Shown: positions 54,987 through 64,000, counted from the stretch's first letter. The stretch: 64,000 nt of DNA from Cupriavidus sp. BIS7 (GCF_000292345.1 NZ_ALOU01000001.1:1-64000), one strand, 5' to 3'. Numbers and translations are program-made. Notes: a model not told the origin generated them from the letters alone.

Positions 54987-55475
54987 TCAACCGCCAACCA
55001 GTTCAGCCACAGCCGGCATCGCAATCTGCCCCAACACACGCAGCGCGGCAATCTCCTCAGCCGTCCACGTCTGCACGTTGGCCAGGTAGTTGAACGTGCC
55101 GATCACGGCGCCGCGGTGGCACAGCGGCACGTTCACCACGCCGTTCAGGCCAAGCGCCCGAATCACGGCGATGTCGTCGAAGACCGCTGCCAGCGCTTCG
55201 TCGCCCTCCCCCACGAATACCTCGCCGCGCACCAGCAACTGGCGCGTCCATGCTGTATCGCCCTTGGTCTTGCTGCCGCCGACCGGATAGGCGGCAGGGT
55301 CCGAAGACCACAACCGTTCGATCTGCGCGGTCTGCGCGTGCCATGCGTTGATCGTCAGCAGGCCGGGGCCGACCATGTCGAGCGTGGCGCGCCCGACAGC
55401 ATCCATGACGGCCTGTGGTGTGGCGGCATCGCGCAGGCGGTCAAGCAACGCGTGCATATCGGCGTTGGCCATCAT
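54987..55475 (-). CDS. GAF-domain protein
   Basis: 162 residues (double ATG at the start). The single domain reads LLDRLRDAATPQAVMDAVGR, then a central VLGQIAMPAVAELVG-type end, with ALGLNGVVNVPLCHRGAVIG in the middle. This is the GAF pattern: a small-molecule or cofactor-binding module without an output domain. It overlaps the binding-protein gene by 4 bases and is the last gene of the unit. Confidence 0.82.
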   Translation of the reverse strand: MMANADMHALLDRLRDAATPQAVMDAVGRATLDMVGPGLLTINAWHAQTAQIERLWSSDPAAYPVGGSKTKGDTAWTRQLLVRGEVFVGEGDEALAAVFDDIAVIRALGLNGVVNVPLCHRGAVIGTFNYLANVQTWTAEEIAALRVLGQIAMPAVAELVGG

Positions 55476-56464
55476 TCGCCCTGAATGCCAAGTTCCCGGA
55501 TCAGCTTGCCGTAGCGATCTGCGTCACGACGCAGGATCTTGCCGAACTCCTGCGGCGTCGACGTGGCCGTCTCCACGCCCATCGCTTCCATCTTGGCCTT
55601 GACCTCGGGCAGCGACATCGCTCGGTTGATCTCGTTGTTCAGACGCGTCACCAGCTCTGGCGGCATGTTCTTCGGACCGAACGCGCCGTACCACACGGAC
55701 AACTCGTAGCCGGGCACGGTCTCGCCCACGGTGGGCACGTTGGGCAGCAGCGCGGAGCGCTTTGCCTCCGTCACGGCCAGCAGGCGCAGCTTGCCCGATT
55801 TCACGTGCGTCAGCGTCTGGGTGCCTGCGGAGAACAGCAGTTGCGTCTGCCCTGCCACCGTATCGACCACAGCCGGCGCACCGCCCTTGTACGGCACATG
55901 CAGCAGTTGCACGCCCGCCATTTTCTCGAACAGCACGGCGCTCAGGTGGTTGGTCGAACCGGGCCCCGCGCTGGCGTAGGCGACCTTGCCGGGATGGGCC
56001 TTGGCGTAGGCGATAAATTCCTTGACGTTGTGCACCGGCACCGATGCGTTCACAACCATGGTGTTGGTCACATAGGCCAGCAGCCCCAGCGGCGTGAAGT
56101 CATCGACGCCCTTGAACGGCATGTTCGACATCAGCGCCGGGTTCATCGCGTGCGTGCTCATCGAGCCGATCAGCAGCGTGTAGCCGTCCGGCTTGGCCCG
56201 CGCAACCATCGCCGAACCAATATTGCCGGAGGCACCCGGGCGATTGTCGACGATGACCGGCTGGCCGAGCGACTTGGTCAATTGCTCGGACAGCGTGCGC
56301 GCGAGGATGTCCGTGGAGCCACCCGCTGCCCAGGGCACGATCAGCGTGATCGGCTTGGTCGGCCAGGCATCGGCCGCGCCGGCCAGGTTTGCAAACGACA
56401 TGGCCAGTGCGGCGGCGCCACACAGCAGGCTTTTCATTACGGACTTCATCTCCAACCCCTTCAT
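55472..56464 (-). CDS. Bug-family periplasmic solute-binding protein (TctC type)
   Basis: 330 residues from the ATG at 56464 (AGGGG lies 6 bases upstream). A signal peptide (LLCGAAALAMSFANLAGAAD) precedes the Bug landmarks: WPTKPITLIVPWAAGGSTDI, VIVDNRPGASGNIGSAMVA, and YVTNTMVVNASVPVHNVKEF. Bug proteins bind small organic acids or amino acids, often without an attached transporter in the same operon. A 15-base duplication at the start makes two in-frame ATGs (56464 and 56449), adding MKGLE to the N-terminus. Confidence 0.92.
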   Translation of the reverse strand: MKGLEMKSVMKSLLCGAAALAMSFANLAGAADAWPTKPITLIVPWAAGGSTDILARTLSEQLTKSLGQPVIVDNRPGASGNIGSAMVARAKPDGYTLLIGSMSTHAMNPALMSNMPFKGVDDFTPLGLLAYVTNTMVVNASVPVHNVKEFIAYAKAHPGKVAYASAGPGSTNHLSAVLFEKMAGVQLLHVPYKGGAPAVVDTVAGQTQLLFSAGTQTLTHVKSGKLRLLAVTEAKRSALLPNVPTVGETVPGYELSVWYGAFGPKNMPPELVTRLNNEINRAMSLPEVKAKMEAMGVETATSTPQEFGKILRRDADRYGKLIRELGIQGE

Positions 56465-56474
56465 CTCCAACCCC
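56445..56474. repeat. 15-base tandem duplication across the Bug gene start
   Basis: TTCATCTCCAACCCC is present twice in a row. On the minus strand each copy holds a GGAG followed directly by ATG, so the start region is duplicated in frame and both starts could be used. Confidence 0.75.
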
Positions 56475-56500
56475 TTTTCTGTCTTCGGTTATCCAATGCG

Positions 56501-58330
56501 TCAGCGGCCAACCGCGTAGCCCTGCATGCCGCGCGCATTGGCGCCGGCGCGCAGTACCAGCCGCCCCTTTTCGTCGCGCTCGCGCGTGCAGGCCGACATG
56601 CGGCCTTCGGACCAGTCGTCGCCCACGCGCACTTCATGTCCGCGCGCGCGCAGCGCTTCCACCGTGGCAGCGGGGAAGCGCGATTCGACGGTAATACGGT
56701 TCAGCGTGGTCTGGCGCGGCCAGAACGATTGTGGGAAATGGTCGATGTGCCACGCCGGGGCATCGATCGCTTCCTGCAGGTTCATGCCATGCACGGCGTG
56801 GCGCATGAAGAACGCCAGCGACCACTGGTCCTGCTGGTCGCCGCCCGGTGTGCCGAACACCATGTACGGCTCGCCATCGCGCATCGCCAGCGATGGCGAC
56901 AGCGTCGTGCACGGCCGCTTGCCCGGCGCCAGCGTGTTGGGCAGGCCCGGTTCGAGCCAGGTCATCTGCAGGCGCGTGTTCAGCGCAAACCCGAGTGACG
57001 GAATCGTCGGGCTCGACGACAGCCAGCCGCCTGACGGCGTGGCCGCCACCATGTTGCCGTGCCGGTCGATCACGTCGATATGGCAGGTATCGCCGACGAA
57101 CAGTTCTCGCTCGGCCCATTCCGTCACAGGCGGCAGCGCGGCGAACGTCGGCTCGCCCACGCCAAAACGCGTGTCGGCACTGGCCAGCGTGCGCTCGGCC
57201 ACACCGGGGTCCGGCATGCGCGGTGCGCGGCCGCCCAGCGCGCCGGGCAGCATCGTCAGCGCCGCCAGTTCGCCGATCAGCGCCGCGCGGTTGGCCAGAT
57301 AGTGCGGATTGAGCAGCGCAGCGAGCGGGCTGTCGACAAAGCGCGGATCGCCATACCATGCGGTGCGATCGGCCATCGCCAGCTTTGCGGCCTCGGCGAT
57401 CTTGTGTACGAAATCGGGCGATGTCGGGGCATGGGCTTCGATTCCCGCGTGGCGCAGCATGCCAAGTTGCTGCAGGAACACCGGCCCCTGGCTCCAGATA
57501 TCGCACTTGGCCACGGTGTAGCGGCCAAAGTCGAGCGTTGCGGGCGCCTCCACGGTGGGCTTCCAGCGTTCCAGGTCTTCAAAGCGCAGCAGGCCCGTGT
57601 GCTTGTCGCCCGTGGTGTCGCGTACCGGCGTGTTGCGGCAGTACGCGTCGATTTCCTCGGCCACGAAGCCCTGGTACCAGCAGCGCATTGCCGCGTCGAT
57701 CTGCCCTTCGCGGGTCTCGCTCTGCGCAATGGCAGTCACCACGATCCGCGTGTACGTATCGGCCAGCACCGGCAGCGTGTGCAGGCTGCCCGGGCGCGGC
57801 ACCTTGCCGTCCGGCAGCCAGGTCTGGGCCGAACTGTGCCATTCGTCGCGGAACAGCGCCTGTACGGCAAGGATCGCCTGCGAAATGCGCGGCACCAGCG
57901 GGAAACCGTTGCGCGCGTAGCCGATAGCCGGCGCCAGCACATCCGCCAGCGACCACGTGCCGTGGTCGCGCAGCATCGTCAGCCATGCGCCGAACGCACC
58001 CGGCACTGCGGCCGGCATCAGGCCGATGCCGGGCATCATCTCCAGCCCCATCGCCCGCAGCGCTGCCGGATCGGCCAGTTCGGGCGCGGGGCCCTGCCCG
58101 CAGACCGAGCGCACCGCGCGCTCGCGTTCGCTCCAGTAGAGGATCGGCACCTCGCCACCGGGACCGTTCAGGTGCGGCTCCACCACCTGCAGCACGAAAC
58201 CGGCCGCCACGGCGGCGTCGAATGCATTGCCGCCGCGTTCCAGCACGCCCATGGCGGTCTGCGTGGCAAGCCAGTGGGTGGAAGCGGCAACACCGAATGT
58301 GCCGACGATCTCGGGGCGTGTCGTGAACAT
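56501..58330 (-). CDS. Gamma-glutamyltransferase family protein
   Basis: 609 residues from the ATG at 58330. The N-terminal region QTAMGVLERGGNAFDAAVAA and VVEPHLNGPGGEVPILYW matches the family. The catalytic threonine at the start of the small subunit lies in VGDTCHIDVIDRHGNMVAAT, followed by SGGWLSSSPTIPSLGFALNT and FGTPGGDQQDQWSLAFF. No signal peptide is seen, so it is probably cytoplasmic, unlike periplasmic glutathione-degrading enzymes. It may process a gamma-glutamyl or related substrate taken up with the Bug protein. It starts a minus-strand unit with that gene and faces a LysR regulator. Confidence 0.88.
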   Translation of the reverse strand: MFTTRPEIVGTFGVAASTHWLATQTAMGVLERGGNAFDAAVAAGFVLQVVEPHLNGPGGEVPILYWSERERAVRSVCGQGPAPELADPAALRAMGLEMMPGIGLMPAAVPGAFGAWLTMLRDHGTWSLADVLAPAIGYARNGFPLVPRISQAILAVQALFRDEWHSSAQTWLPDGKVPRPGSLHTLPVLADTYTRIVVTAIAQSETREGQIDAAMRCWYQGFVAEEIDAYCRNTPVRDTTGDKHTGLLRFEDLERWKPTVEAPATLDFGRYTVAKCDIWSQGPVFLQQLGMLRHAGIEAHAPTSPDFVHKIAEAAKLAMADRTAWYGDPRFVDSPLAALLNPHYLANRAALIGELAALTMLPGALGGRAPRMPDPGVAERTLASADTRFGVGEPTFAALPPVTEWAERELFVGDTCHIDVIDRHGNMVAATPSGGWLSSSPTIPSLGFALNTRLQMTWLEPGLPNTLAPGKRPCTTLSPSLAMRDGEPYMVFGTPGGDQQDQWSLAFFMRHAVHGMNLQEAIDAPAWHIDHFPQSFWPRQTTLNRITVESRFPAATVEALRARGHEVRVGDDWSEGRMSACTRERDEKGRLVLRAGANARGMQGYAVGR

Positions 58331-58414
58331 GAAATTTGCGGCAATGACCTTGGGGGAATGCGTTCGAGTATAGGGAAGTCGAATAACTGGGAAGAGCCAA
58401 TTTCTTATCGCTGC

Positions 58415-58430
58415 ATTACCATTCGGTAAT
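58415..58430. promoter_or_regulatory. Inverted repeat, candidate LysR operator
   Basis: ATTACC and GGTAAT flank ATTC (58415-58430), and the site fits the T-N11-A rule of LysR operators. It lies 22 bases before the LysR start and 85 bases from the transferase start, so it could control both divergent genes. Confidence 0.5.
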
Positions 58431-58451
58431 ACCACCCCAGCCCCCGCCGCC

Positions 58452-59390
58452 ATGCCCATCGCCACGGACAAGCTGCTGCACAACATCGTTTCCCGGCTGC
58501 GCCTGAAGCATCTACCGTTGTTGCTCGGGCTGGAGCGGCAGCGCTCGGTGTCCCGCGTGGCGGCCGAGCTGAACCTGTCGCAGCCGGCCGTGACCAAGGC
58601 GCTGCGCGAGATCGAGGACATCTTCACCACGCCGCTGTTCACGCGGACGCGCAATGGACTGGAGCCGACGGCCACCGGCGCAGCGGTGCTGGCCTATGCC
58701 CGCGCGGCGATGGCCGATGCCGAGGCGCTTGGGCGCGAGCTGGCCGTCATCGAAGCGGGCCTGCGCGGCCGGCTGCGCATCGGCGCCATCCCGTACACTG
58801 CGCGCGCTGTGCTCGATGCCGCGCTTGCCTACGGGATGAACCGGTCGCCACGGCTTTCGGTGCTGGTCAGGGAGGGCACGACAGACGAGCTTGTCGATGC
58901 GCTGCGCCAGCATGAACTGGACTGCGTGATTGCGCGTTCGTTCTACCTGGCCGGCGAGGACATCATCGAGCAGCCGCTCTATCGCGAAGAACCGGTGCTC
59001 GTGGTGCCGTCGCGCGCTGCCGCACGGCTGTCACGCGGGGGGTTGGACTGGAAGCGGCTGGCCGAACTCGACTGGGTGCTGCCGCCGATCGATACGCCAG
59101 TCCGCCGCACGATCAATACAATGTTCGCCGTGGCTGGCGTGGCGCCGCCGCTGCCGATTGTCGAAACCTATTCGCTCAAGCCGATGGCCACGCTGCTGCG
59201 CAGCCAGCCGCAATCGATCATGATCGTGCCGCGCTCCGTGGCGGCGGAACTGATCGAGCCCGGCGATGCGGCAACATTGCCGTTCTCGCTGTCCTGGGAC
59301 CTGCCGCCGGTCGGCGTGATGTGGCGGCGCGAGCCCCAGGAAAATGAACTGGTCACAGGGCTGGTGGCGGCGCTTCGCCAGGCCTTGTGA
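58452..59390 (+). CDS. LysR-type regulator, divergent from the gamma-glutamyltransferase unit
   Basis: 312 residues. The helix-turn-helix is RVAAELNLSQPAVTKALREI near residues 37-56, and an effector-binding domain follows (RGRLRIGAIPYTARAVLDAA). LysR proteins sit next to the genes they control; here that is the transferase-Bug-GAF unit on the other strand. The ligand is unknown. Confidence 0.9.
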   Translation: MPIATDKLLHNIVSRLRLKHLPLLLGLERQRSVSRVAAELNLSQPAVTKALREIEDIFTTPLFTRTRNGLEPTATGAAVLAYARAAMADAEALGRELAVIEAGLRGRLRIGAIPYTARAVLDAALAYGMNRSPRLSVLVREGTTDELVDALRQHELDCVIARSFYLAGEDIIEQPLYREEPVLVVPSRAAARLSRGGLDWKRLAELDWVLPPIDTPVRRTINTMFAVAGVAPPLPIVETYSLKPMATLLRSQPQSIMIVPRSVAAELIEPGDAATLPFSLSWDLPPVGVMWRREPQENELVTGLVAALRQAL

Positions 59391-59428
59391 ACCAGGCGTA
59401 CTGGCAACACCCCTGAACAAGATTCCGG

Positions 59429-59746
59429 ATGAAGACTGTCGCCCTCTATCTGCTCACCGCGCTAGCCGAGATTCTCGGCTGCTACCTGCCCTACCTCTGG
59501 CTTCGCCAGGGTGCGAGCCCATGGGTGCTCGTCCCCGGCGCGGCATCGCTGGCCGCGTTCGCGTGGCTGCTCACGCTGCATCCGGACGCTTCGGGCCGCG
59601 TCTACGCGGCGTATGGCGGGATTTATATTGCCGTGGCCATCGTCTGGCTCTGGATGGTCGATGGCGTAAGACCAAGTCCGTGGGATATCGCCGGCGTGGC
59701 GGTGGCAGTGGCGGGTATGGCCATCATCGTCTTCCAGCCAAGGTAA
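59429..59746 (+). CDS. YnfA-like small membrane protein (UPF0060)
   Basis: 105 residues with four membrane helices. Typical strings are [20 protein letters not shown] and [20 protein letters not shown], ending MAIIVFQPR. This small family is related to SMR-type exporters. It lies 38 bases after the LysR gene but has no functional link visible. Confidence 0.9.
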   Translation: MKTVALYLLTALAEILGCYLPYLWLRQGASPWVLVPGAASLAAFAWLLTLHPDASGRVYAAYGGIYIAVAIVWLWMVDGVRPSPWDIAGVAVAVAGMAIIVFQPR

Positions 59747-59792
59747 TCCCCCGGCATCGCACCTGCCGCCCTGCTGCCCTGCTGCCCGCCGG

Positions 59793-60164
59793 TTAGCGAT
59801 ACGTACGCAGGTAGGCCAGAAGATCTTCGATCTGCGTGGGGTTGCTCATGCCCCAGAAGCGCATCTTGGTGCCGGGCACCACCTTGCCGGGCGACTGTAC
59901 GAATGCAGTCAACGTGGCGTCGGACCAAACCACCTTAGACGCCTTCATCGCATCCGAATAGCGGAAGTCGGCCGTGCTGCCGGCCTTGCGGCCAAACAGA
60001 CCATTGAGCTGGGGACCGAACGCTGCGCGTGCCGAGGGGCCAACGTGGTGGCATGACGCGCACAGGCGGGTGAAGGCTTCGCGGCCGGCCTCGATGTTGC
60101 CGGCGGCGGCGCTGGCGGTGGCGTGGAAGCACATCGCCAGTGCAATCGGTAAAACGTACTTCAT
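59793..60164 (-). CDS. Small periplasmic cytochrome c (class I type)
   Basis: 123 residues with a signal peptide (ending ATASAAAG). One haem motif CASCHHVGPSA is present, and a likely methionine ligand lies in GTKMRFWGM. It transfers electrons in the periplasm; partner unknown. Its start overlaps the stop of the VOC gene (ATGA), so the two are co-expressed. Confidence 0.88.
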   Translation of the reverse strand: MKYVLPIALAMCFHATASAAAGNIEAGREAFTRLCASCHHVGPSARAAFGPQLNGLFGRKAGSTADFRYSDAMKASKVVWSDATLTAFVQSPGKVVPGTKMRFWGMSNPTQIEDLLAYLRTYR

Positions 60165-60568
60165 GCTGCAGGATAACTGGCCACTTCAATAAGGTTGCCG
60201 TCCGGATCGCGGCAGTACACCGACGTGATCGGACCCAATGCGCCGGTGCGCTGCACCGGCCCAACTTCCACCGCCACCTTGTGCGCCAGGAAATGCGCGA
60301 TCACCTCCTTGGGCGGCATATGCGTGATGAAGCAGAGGTCGTCACTGCCTGACGTCGGATGCACGCCCGTGAACCAGGCGACCGTATCCTCGCCCACTGG
60401 CCGCAGATTGATCTTCTGCTGGCCAAACTTCACGGACACCCGCTTGCCGCTGCGCGATTCGAAATCCTCGCGCTGCATGCCCAGCACCTGCTCGTACCAG
60501 GCAGCGCTGGTCTCCACGTCCTTGACGTTGAGCACGATATGGTCGAAGCGATCGATCACGAGCGTCAT
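60161..60568 (-). CDS. VOC-family protein (glyoxalase/dioxygenase fold)
   Basis: 135 residues from the ATG at 60568, after AGGAGG. The paired-fold pattern is visible: RFDHIVLNVKDVETSAAWYE in the first half, with metal-ligand candidates DH, and DPDGNLIEVASYPAA at the end with the final Glu. The reaction is unknown; the same fold serves glyoxalase, fosfomycin resistance and dioxygenases. Confidence 0.87.
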   Translation of the reverse strand: MTLVIDRFDHIVLNVKDVETSAAWYEQVLGMQREDFESRSGKRVSVKFGQQKINLRPVGEDTVAWFTGVHPTSGSDDLCFITHMPPKEVIAHFLAHKVAVEVGPVQRTGALGPITSVYCRDPDGNLIEVASYPAA

Positions 60569-60927
60569 GGGGCTTTCCTCCTGGGTGGCTTTCTGGTCGT
60601 CCGGACGGTTCTGCCGGCCGCGTGATCCGGGGGCCGCGCAAGAAACAGGGGAGATGTAACAAGACGTTTGGCTGTGAAACAAGCGGTACTTTACACCCCG
60701 AGTGATCCGACGGCCTACGTATAATCCGGACTTCCGCTGCCGGCCCATCCATCGGCCGGCGCCACCAAACGCGGCGGCCCCATCACCACGCCAGCCCGCA
60801 CTCGCTGAAAGCGCTTGCCCAGTCGCCAGACTCGGTATCGCTTTTGTTGTACACCCCGGCGCACCGCGCCCGGCACCTGCCCGCCGGAGCCCGCCCGAGC
60901 CGGAAATATCCACAACGTGCCCTCGCC
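60569..60927. other. Divergent intergenic region before the mechanosensitive channel
   Basis: About 360 bases that must hold promoters for the minus-strand VOC gene and the plus-strand channel. A perfect TATAAT lies at 60720-60725, but no good -35 element at the right distance was seen. No gene or structured RNA was recognised. Confidence 0.5.
60720..60725 (+). promoter_or_regulatory. Possible -10 element of the MscS gene
   Basis: TATAAT matches the sigma-70 -10 consensus. It lies about 200 bases ahead of the channel start. A nearby TTTACA is 24 bases away, too far for normal spacing, so this is a weak call. Confidence 0.3.
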
Positions 60928-63342
60928 ATGAGCAAGATTTCCAGGCTCGCATTGAGCTTTGTACTGGCCGCACTGTTCCATGTGGCCCAGCCCGCAATCG
61001 CCGCCGAAAGTGCGTCGGACGCCGAAGCGCGGCAAATCCCCGTATTGACGCATGCGGAGGCAGTCGCCGAACTGAAGCGCCTGCAGACAGAGCAGGACCA
61101 GATCAAGCAGCAGGCATCCAACGTGTCGAGCGGCACCAAGCTCGGCGGTCTTGGCGACGGACTCAAGCAACTGGCCTCCGATGTCGAAGACCTGACTGCG
61201 TCGCTGACCCCGCAACGTGCGCAGTTGCAGTCGCAGCTCGATGTGCTCGGGCCGCCGCCGGATGCCACCAAGCCGAAGGAAGCGCCGGCAGTGGCCGCGC
61301 AACGTGCTGAACTGACCGCGCGCAAGGCTCAGCTCGACGATGAACTGAAACAGGTTGCGAGCAGCAAGGAAAACATCGTCCACTTGCAAGACCAGCTTGC
61401 CAAGCTGCAGCGCACGCAACTGAAAGACCAGCTTGCGCTGCGTTCGGAGAGCATCCTGAATCCGCAGTTCTGGCAGCCGTTCTTCACGATCTCGGCGGAG
61501 GACCGCGACCGTCTTGGCGCCTTTACCGATGAAATCGTGCCGATGCTGCGGCAGGCGTGGTTGCCTGCCCAGCGAGTTGCCACGATTGTTCTGCTGGTCA
61601 TCGCCCTTGCCGTGTGGACACTTGGACGCCGCCTGCTTGAGCGTGGTGTTGCATGGTTCTGTCTCACGCAGTTGCCCGAGACACGTATCCGGCGCAGCGC
61701 ACTGGCGCTGGCCACCGCACTGACCACCGTGATCACGACTGCGGTGGCCGTGCGCGTGGCCTATGCCGCATTCACGGGCGGCGATTACCTGCCGCCCGAA
61801 CTGCAGGACCTGATGAGTGAGCTAGCCAAGCTCACAATGACCAGCGCGCTGATTGCAGGCCTGGGCCGCGCATTGCTATGTACGCGCCACCCGTCCTGGC
61901 GACTGCCGGCAATGGCCGATCCGGTGGCGCTGGCGATGAAGCCGTTCCCGACCATGCTGGCGGGCCTGCTGCTGCTGGCTGGCACGCTCGAACAACTCTA
62001 CCGCATGGCCGATACGAGCCTGCAGGTCACGCTGCTTGGACGCGGCCTGGTATCGCTGGTTGTGGTGCTGACGATTGGCGCGGCGCTCTTGCGCGCCAAT
62101 CGCGTGCGCACCGCGCTGGTGGCGGCTGGCGAGCAGCCCGAAGCACGCGCCACGCTGGCCGGGCTGATCCACGCGGCCGTATCGCTGATCGTGGTGGTGT
62201 CGTTCGGCGCGCTGCTGATCGGCTACATCAGCATTGCGCGATTCCTGACCTACGAACTGGTCTGGTTCGACATCGTGCTTTGCAGCCTGTACCTGCTCAC
62301 GCAACTGACGCGCGACGTGTGCGAGGCAATGTTCTCCGCAGAACACCGCAGCGGGCGTGTGATCAAGCAGTTGTTCGGCGTTGGCGATACCCATCTCGAA
62401 CAGGTCTCCACGGTGCTGTCTGGCATCGGTGCCAGCCTGCTGCTGTTGCTTGCCGTGCTGGCGCTGCTGACCGGCGGCTTCGGCACCACCCCGGCCGATC
62501 TGCTGAACAGCGTGCTGACGATGCTTGGCGGCGAAAAGCTGCGCGCCCTGAACATCATGCCGGACCGCATCATGAACGCGGTGATGGCGCTCGTGGTGGG
62601 CATCTGGCTGCTGCGTACGGTGCGCCGGTGGCTCGATGCGGAACTGCTGCCGAAGGTCTGCGCGGAGCCCGGCCTGCGTGCGTCGCTGATCACGTTGTTC
62701 AGCAATATCGGCTATGTGCTGCTTGTGCTGCTCACGCTGTCGCTGCTCGGCGTCAAATGGGAGAACCTGGCGTGGATCGTCAGCGCGCTGTCGGTGGGGA
62801 TCGGCTTTGGCCTGCAGGAGATCGTCAAGAACTTCGTGTCCGGGCTGATCCTGCTGACCGAACGCCCGGTCAAAGTGGGCGACATGGTCAGCCTGGCCGG
62901 CGTTGAAGGCGACATCCGCCGTATCAACGTACGCGCCACGGAGATCCAGCTTGCCGATCGATCGACGATGATCGTGCCGAATTCACAGCTGATCTCGCAG
63001 AATCTGCGCAACGTCACGATGAGCAACAGCACGCAGGGCGTGGCCACGCTGCATCTGACCTTTCCGCTGAACACCGACCCCGAGGCCGTGCGCGACCTGC
63101 TGCTGGACGTCTACCGCGAGAACGAGGCGATCCTCGACATCCCCGCACCATCGGTCACATTCAGCCAGCTCGCGCCAAACGGCATCACGCTCAGCGTCAC
63201 CGGCTACGTGAACAGCCCGCGCATCGCGGGCGGCACCAAGAGCGACCTGCTGTTCGAAATCCTCAAGCGGCTGCGCGCCGAGGATATTCCATTGTCGACA
63301 CCACAGACGCTACGGCTCGAGAACATGGCGGCACTGGGGTAG
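60928..63342 (+). CDS. Large MscS-family mechanosensitive channel
   Basis: 804 residues from the ATG at 60928. A signal peptide (LALSFVLAALFHVAQPAIAA) is followed by a periplasmic coiled-coil region (about residues 35-190, for example AEAVAELKRLQTEQDQIKQQ). Around ten membrane helices follow. The pore part at the C-terminus has the MscS signature: NLAWIVSALSVGIGFGLQEI, VSGLILLTERPVKVGDMVSL and the beta-domain STMIVPNSQLISQNLRNVTM. It opens when membrane tension rises, releasing solutes. Its length places it with large MscS paralogues such as YbiO or MscK. Confidence 0.92.
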   Translation: MSKISRLALSFVLAALFHVAQPAIAAESASDAEARQIPVLTHAEAVAELKRLQTEQDQIKQQASNVSSGTKLGGLGDGLKQLASDVEDLTASLTPQRAQLQSQLDVLGPPPDATKPKEAPAVAAQRAELTARKAQLDDELKQVASSKENIVHLQDQLAKLQRTQLKDQLALRSESILNPQFWQPFFTISAEDRDRLGAFTDEIVPMLRQAWLPAQRVATIVLLVIALAVWTLGRRLLERGVAWFCLTQLPETRIRRSALALATALTTVITTAVAVRVAYAAFTGGDYLPPELQDLMSELAKLTMTSALIAGLGRALLCTRHPSWRLPAMADPVALAMKPFPTMLAGLLLLAGTLEQLYRMADTSLQVTLLGRGLVSLVVVLTIGAALLRANRVRTALVAAGEQPEARATLAGLIHAAVSLIVVVSFGALLIGYISIARFLTYELVWFDIVLCSLYLLTQLTRDVCEAMFSAEHRSGRVIKQLFGVGDTHLEQVSTVLSGIGASLLLLLAVLALLTGGFGTTPADLLNSVLTMLGGEKLRALNIMPDRIMNAVMALVVGIWLLRTVRRWLDAELLPKVCAEPGLRASLITLFSNIGYVLLVLLTLSLLGVKWENLAWIVSALSVGIGFGLQEIVKNFVSGLILLTERPVKVGDMVSLAGVEGDIRRINVRATEIQLADRSTMIVPNSQLISQNLRNVTMSNSTQGVATLHLTFPLNTDPEAVRDLLLDVYRENEAILDIPAPSVTFSQLAPNGITLSVTGYVNSPRIAGGTKSDLLFEILKRLRAEDIPLSTPQTLRLENMAALG

Positions 63343-63552
63343 TCACGACACGGAACCGTCATGCCCGGTCCAGTAGTCGGCGCCGTCGGCTGTGGGGGAC
63401 AGCGCGATCACCTGCCTGCACCGCTGGCATGTGTAGAGAAAGACCTGCCCTCCGGTGCGCGCTACGGCGTCACCAGTGCGGGTCAGACGGGGATGAGGCG
63501 GAACATAACCGGGACGACCCAGCAGGCTCTTGCAAAGATCGCAAGGAACCAT
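63343..63552 (-). CDS. Small zinc-ribbon-like protein of unknown function
   Basis: 69 residues. Two CxxC pairs (CDLC at residue 4 and CQRC near 43) could bind one zinc ion. The start is preceded by CTGGAG 8 bases away, which supports a real gene. It abuts the channel stop from the other strand. No family was recognised. Confidence 0.55.
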   Translation of the reverse strand: MVPCDLCKSLLGRPGYVPPHPRLTRTGDAVARTGGQVFLYTCQRCRQVIALSPTADGADYWTGHDGSVS

Positions 63553-63678
63553 GGCGTTCTCCAGATTCTGATACGAGCCGCCGCAACAGCGGCTTCGTCA
63601 CGTGAATTTTGTGCAACGCAGCAGAATCCAGTATAGGCGTACGACCGTACGACCGCTACGCCCGGGCCGGTGGGTCGA

Positions 63679-64000
<322 letters not shown>

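Overview
The window is GC-rich DNA, densely packed with genes on both strands, from a betaproteobacterium of the Burkholderiaceae. Cupriavidus is the best guess. The basis is gene content and style: an imuA-imuB-dnaE2 cassette, a Czc-type metal efflux set, Bug-type binding proteins, OFA transport, and a nap cluster joined to ccm. No rRNA, tRNA, insertion sequence or CRISPR array was seen. The mix of accessory metabolism would suit a secondary replicon (chromid), but that is inference.

Layout. (1) 1-5 kb: the 3' end of a phospholipase D family gene with the look of a type VI secretion lipase effector, followed by three tandem, overlapping, homologous Sel1-repeat lipoproteins (candidate immunity proteins) and a small membrane protein. 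(2) 5-11 kb: the SOS mutasome genes imuA, imuB and dnaE2 on the minus strand, under a near-consensus LexA box, with a small divergent gene. (3) 11.5-18.4 kb: an HME-RND metal efflux set on the minus strand (CzcC-, CzcB- and CzcA-like), preceded by a CzcI-like exported protein and surrounded by short tandem repeats. (4) 18.5-23.4 kb: an outer-membrane barrel and the translationally coupled pqiABC lipid-transport operon. (5) 23.4-27.1 kb: two tandem PhoA-type alkaline phosphatases, one soluble and one a lipoprotein, plus a secreted protein of unknown role. (6) 27.6-31.5 kb: a GYD protein, small membrane and secreted proteins, and a pair of outer-membrane barrels, one resembling the BamA barrel without POTRA domains.

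(7) 32.3-40.2 kb: an OFA-family MFS transporter with a 45-residue partner, an SDR, a single-chain biotin-dependent acyl-CoA carboxylase, and the acyl-CoA ligase that follows it. (8) 40.4-51.1 kb: napEDABC (periplasmic nitrate reductase) running directly into ccmABCDEFG and a fused ccmH-ccmI. The cytochrome c maturation genes would supply covalent haem to NapB and NapC. (9) 51.2-54.8 kb: an AI-2E/PerM-family permease, a LysR regulator destroyed by deletion, a glutathione S-transferase and a split-barrel flavin-binding protein. (10) 55-59.4 kb: a minus-strand unit of gamma-glutamyltransferase, Bug binding protein and GAF protein, with a divergent LysR regulator. (11) 59.4-64 kb: a YnfA-like protein, a coupled VOC protein/cytochrome c pair, a large MscS channel, a small zinc-ribbon-like protein, and the 3' end of a prolyl iminopeptidase.

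The least explained pieces are the triplicated immunity-like array, the 45-aa partner of the OFA transporter, the two-barrel outer-membrane pair, and several intergenic repeats. All family assignments come from reading motifs by eye; no database search was run.
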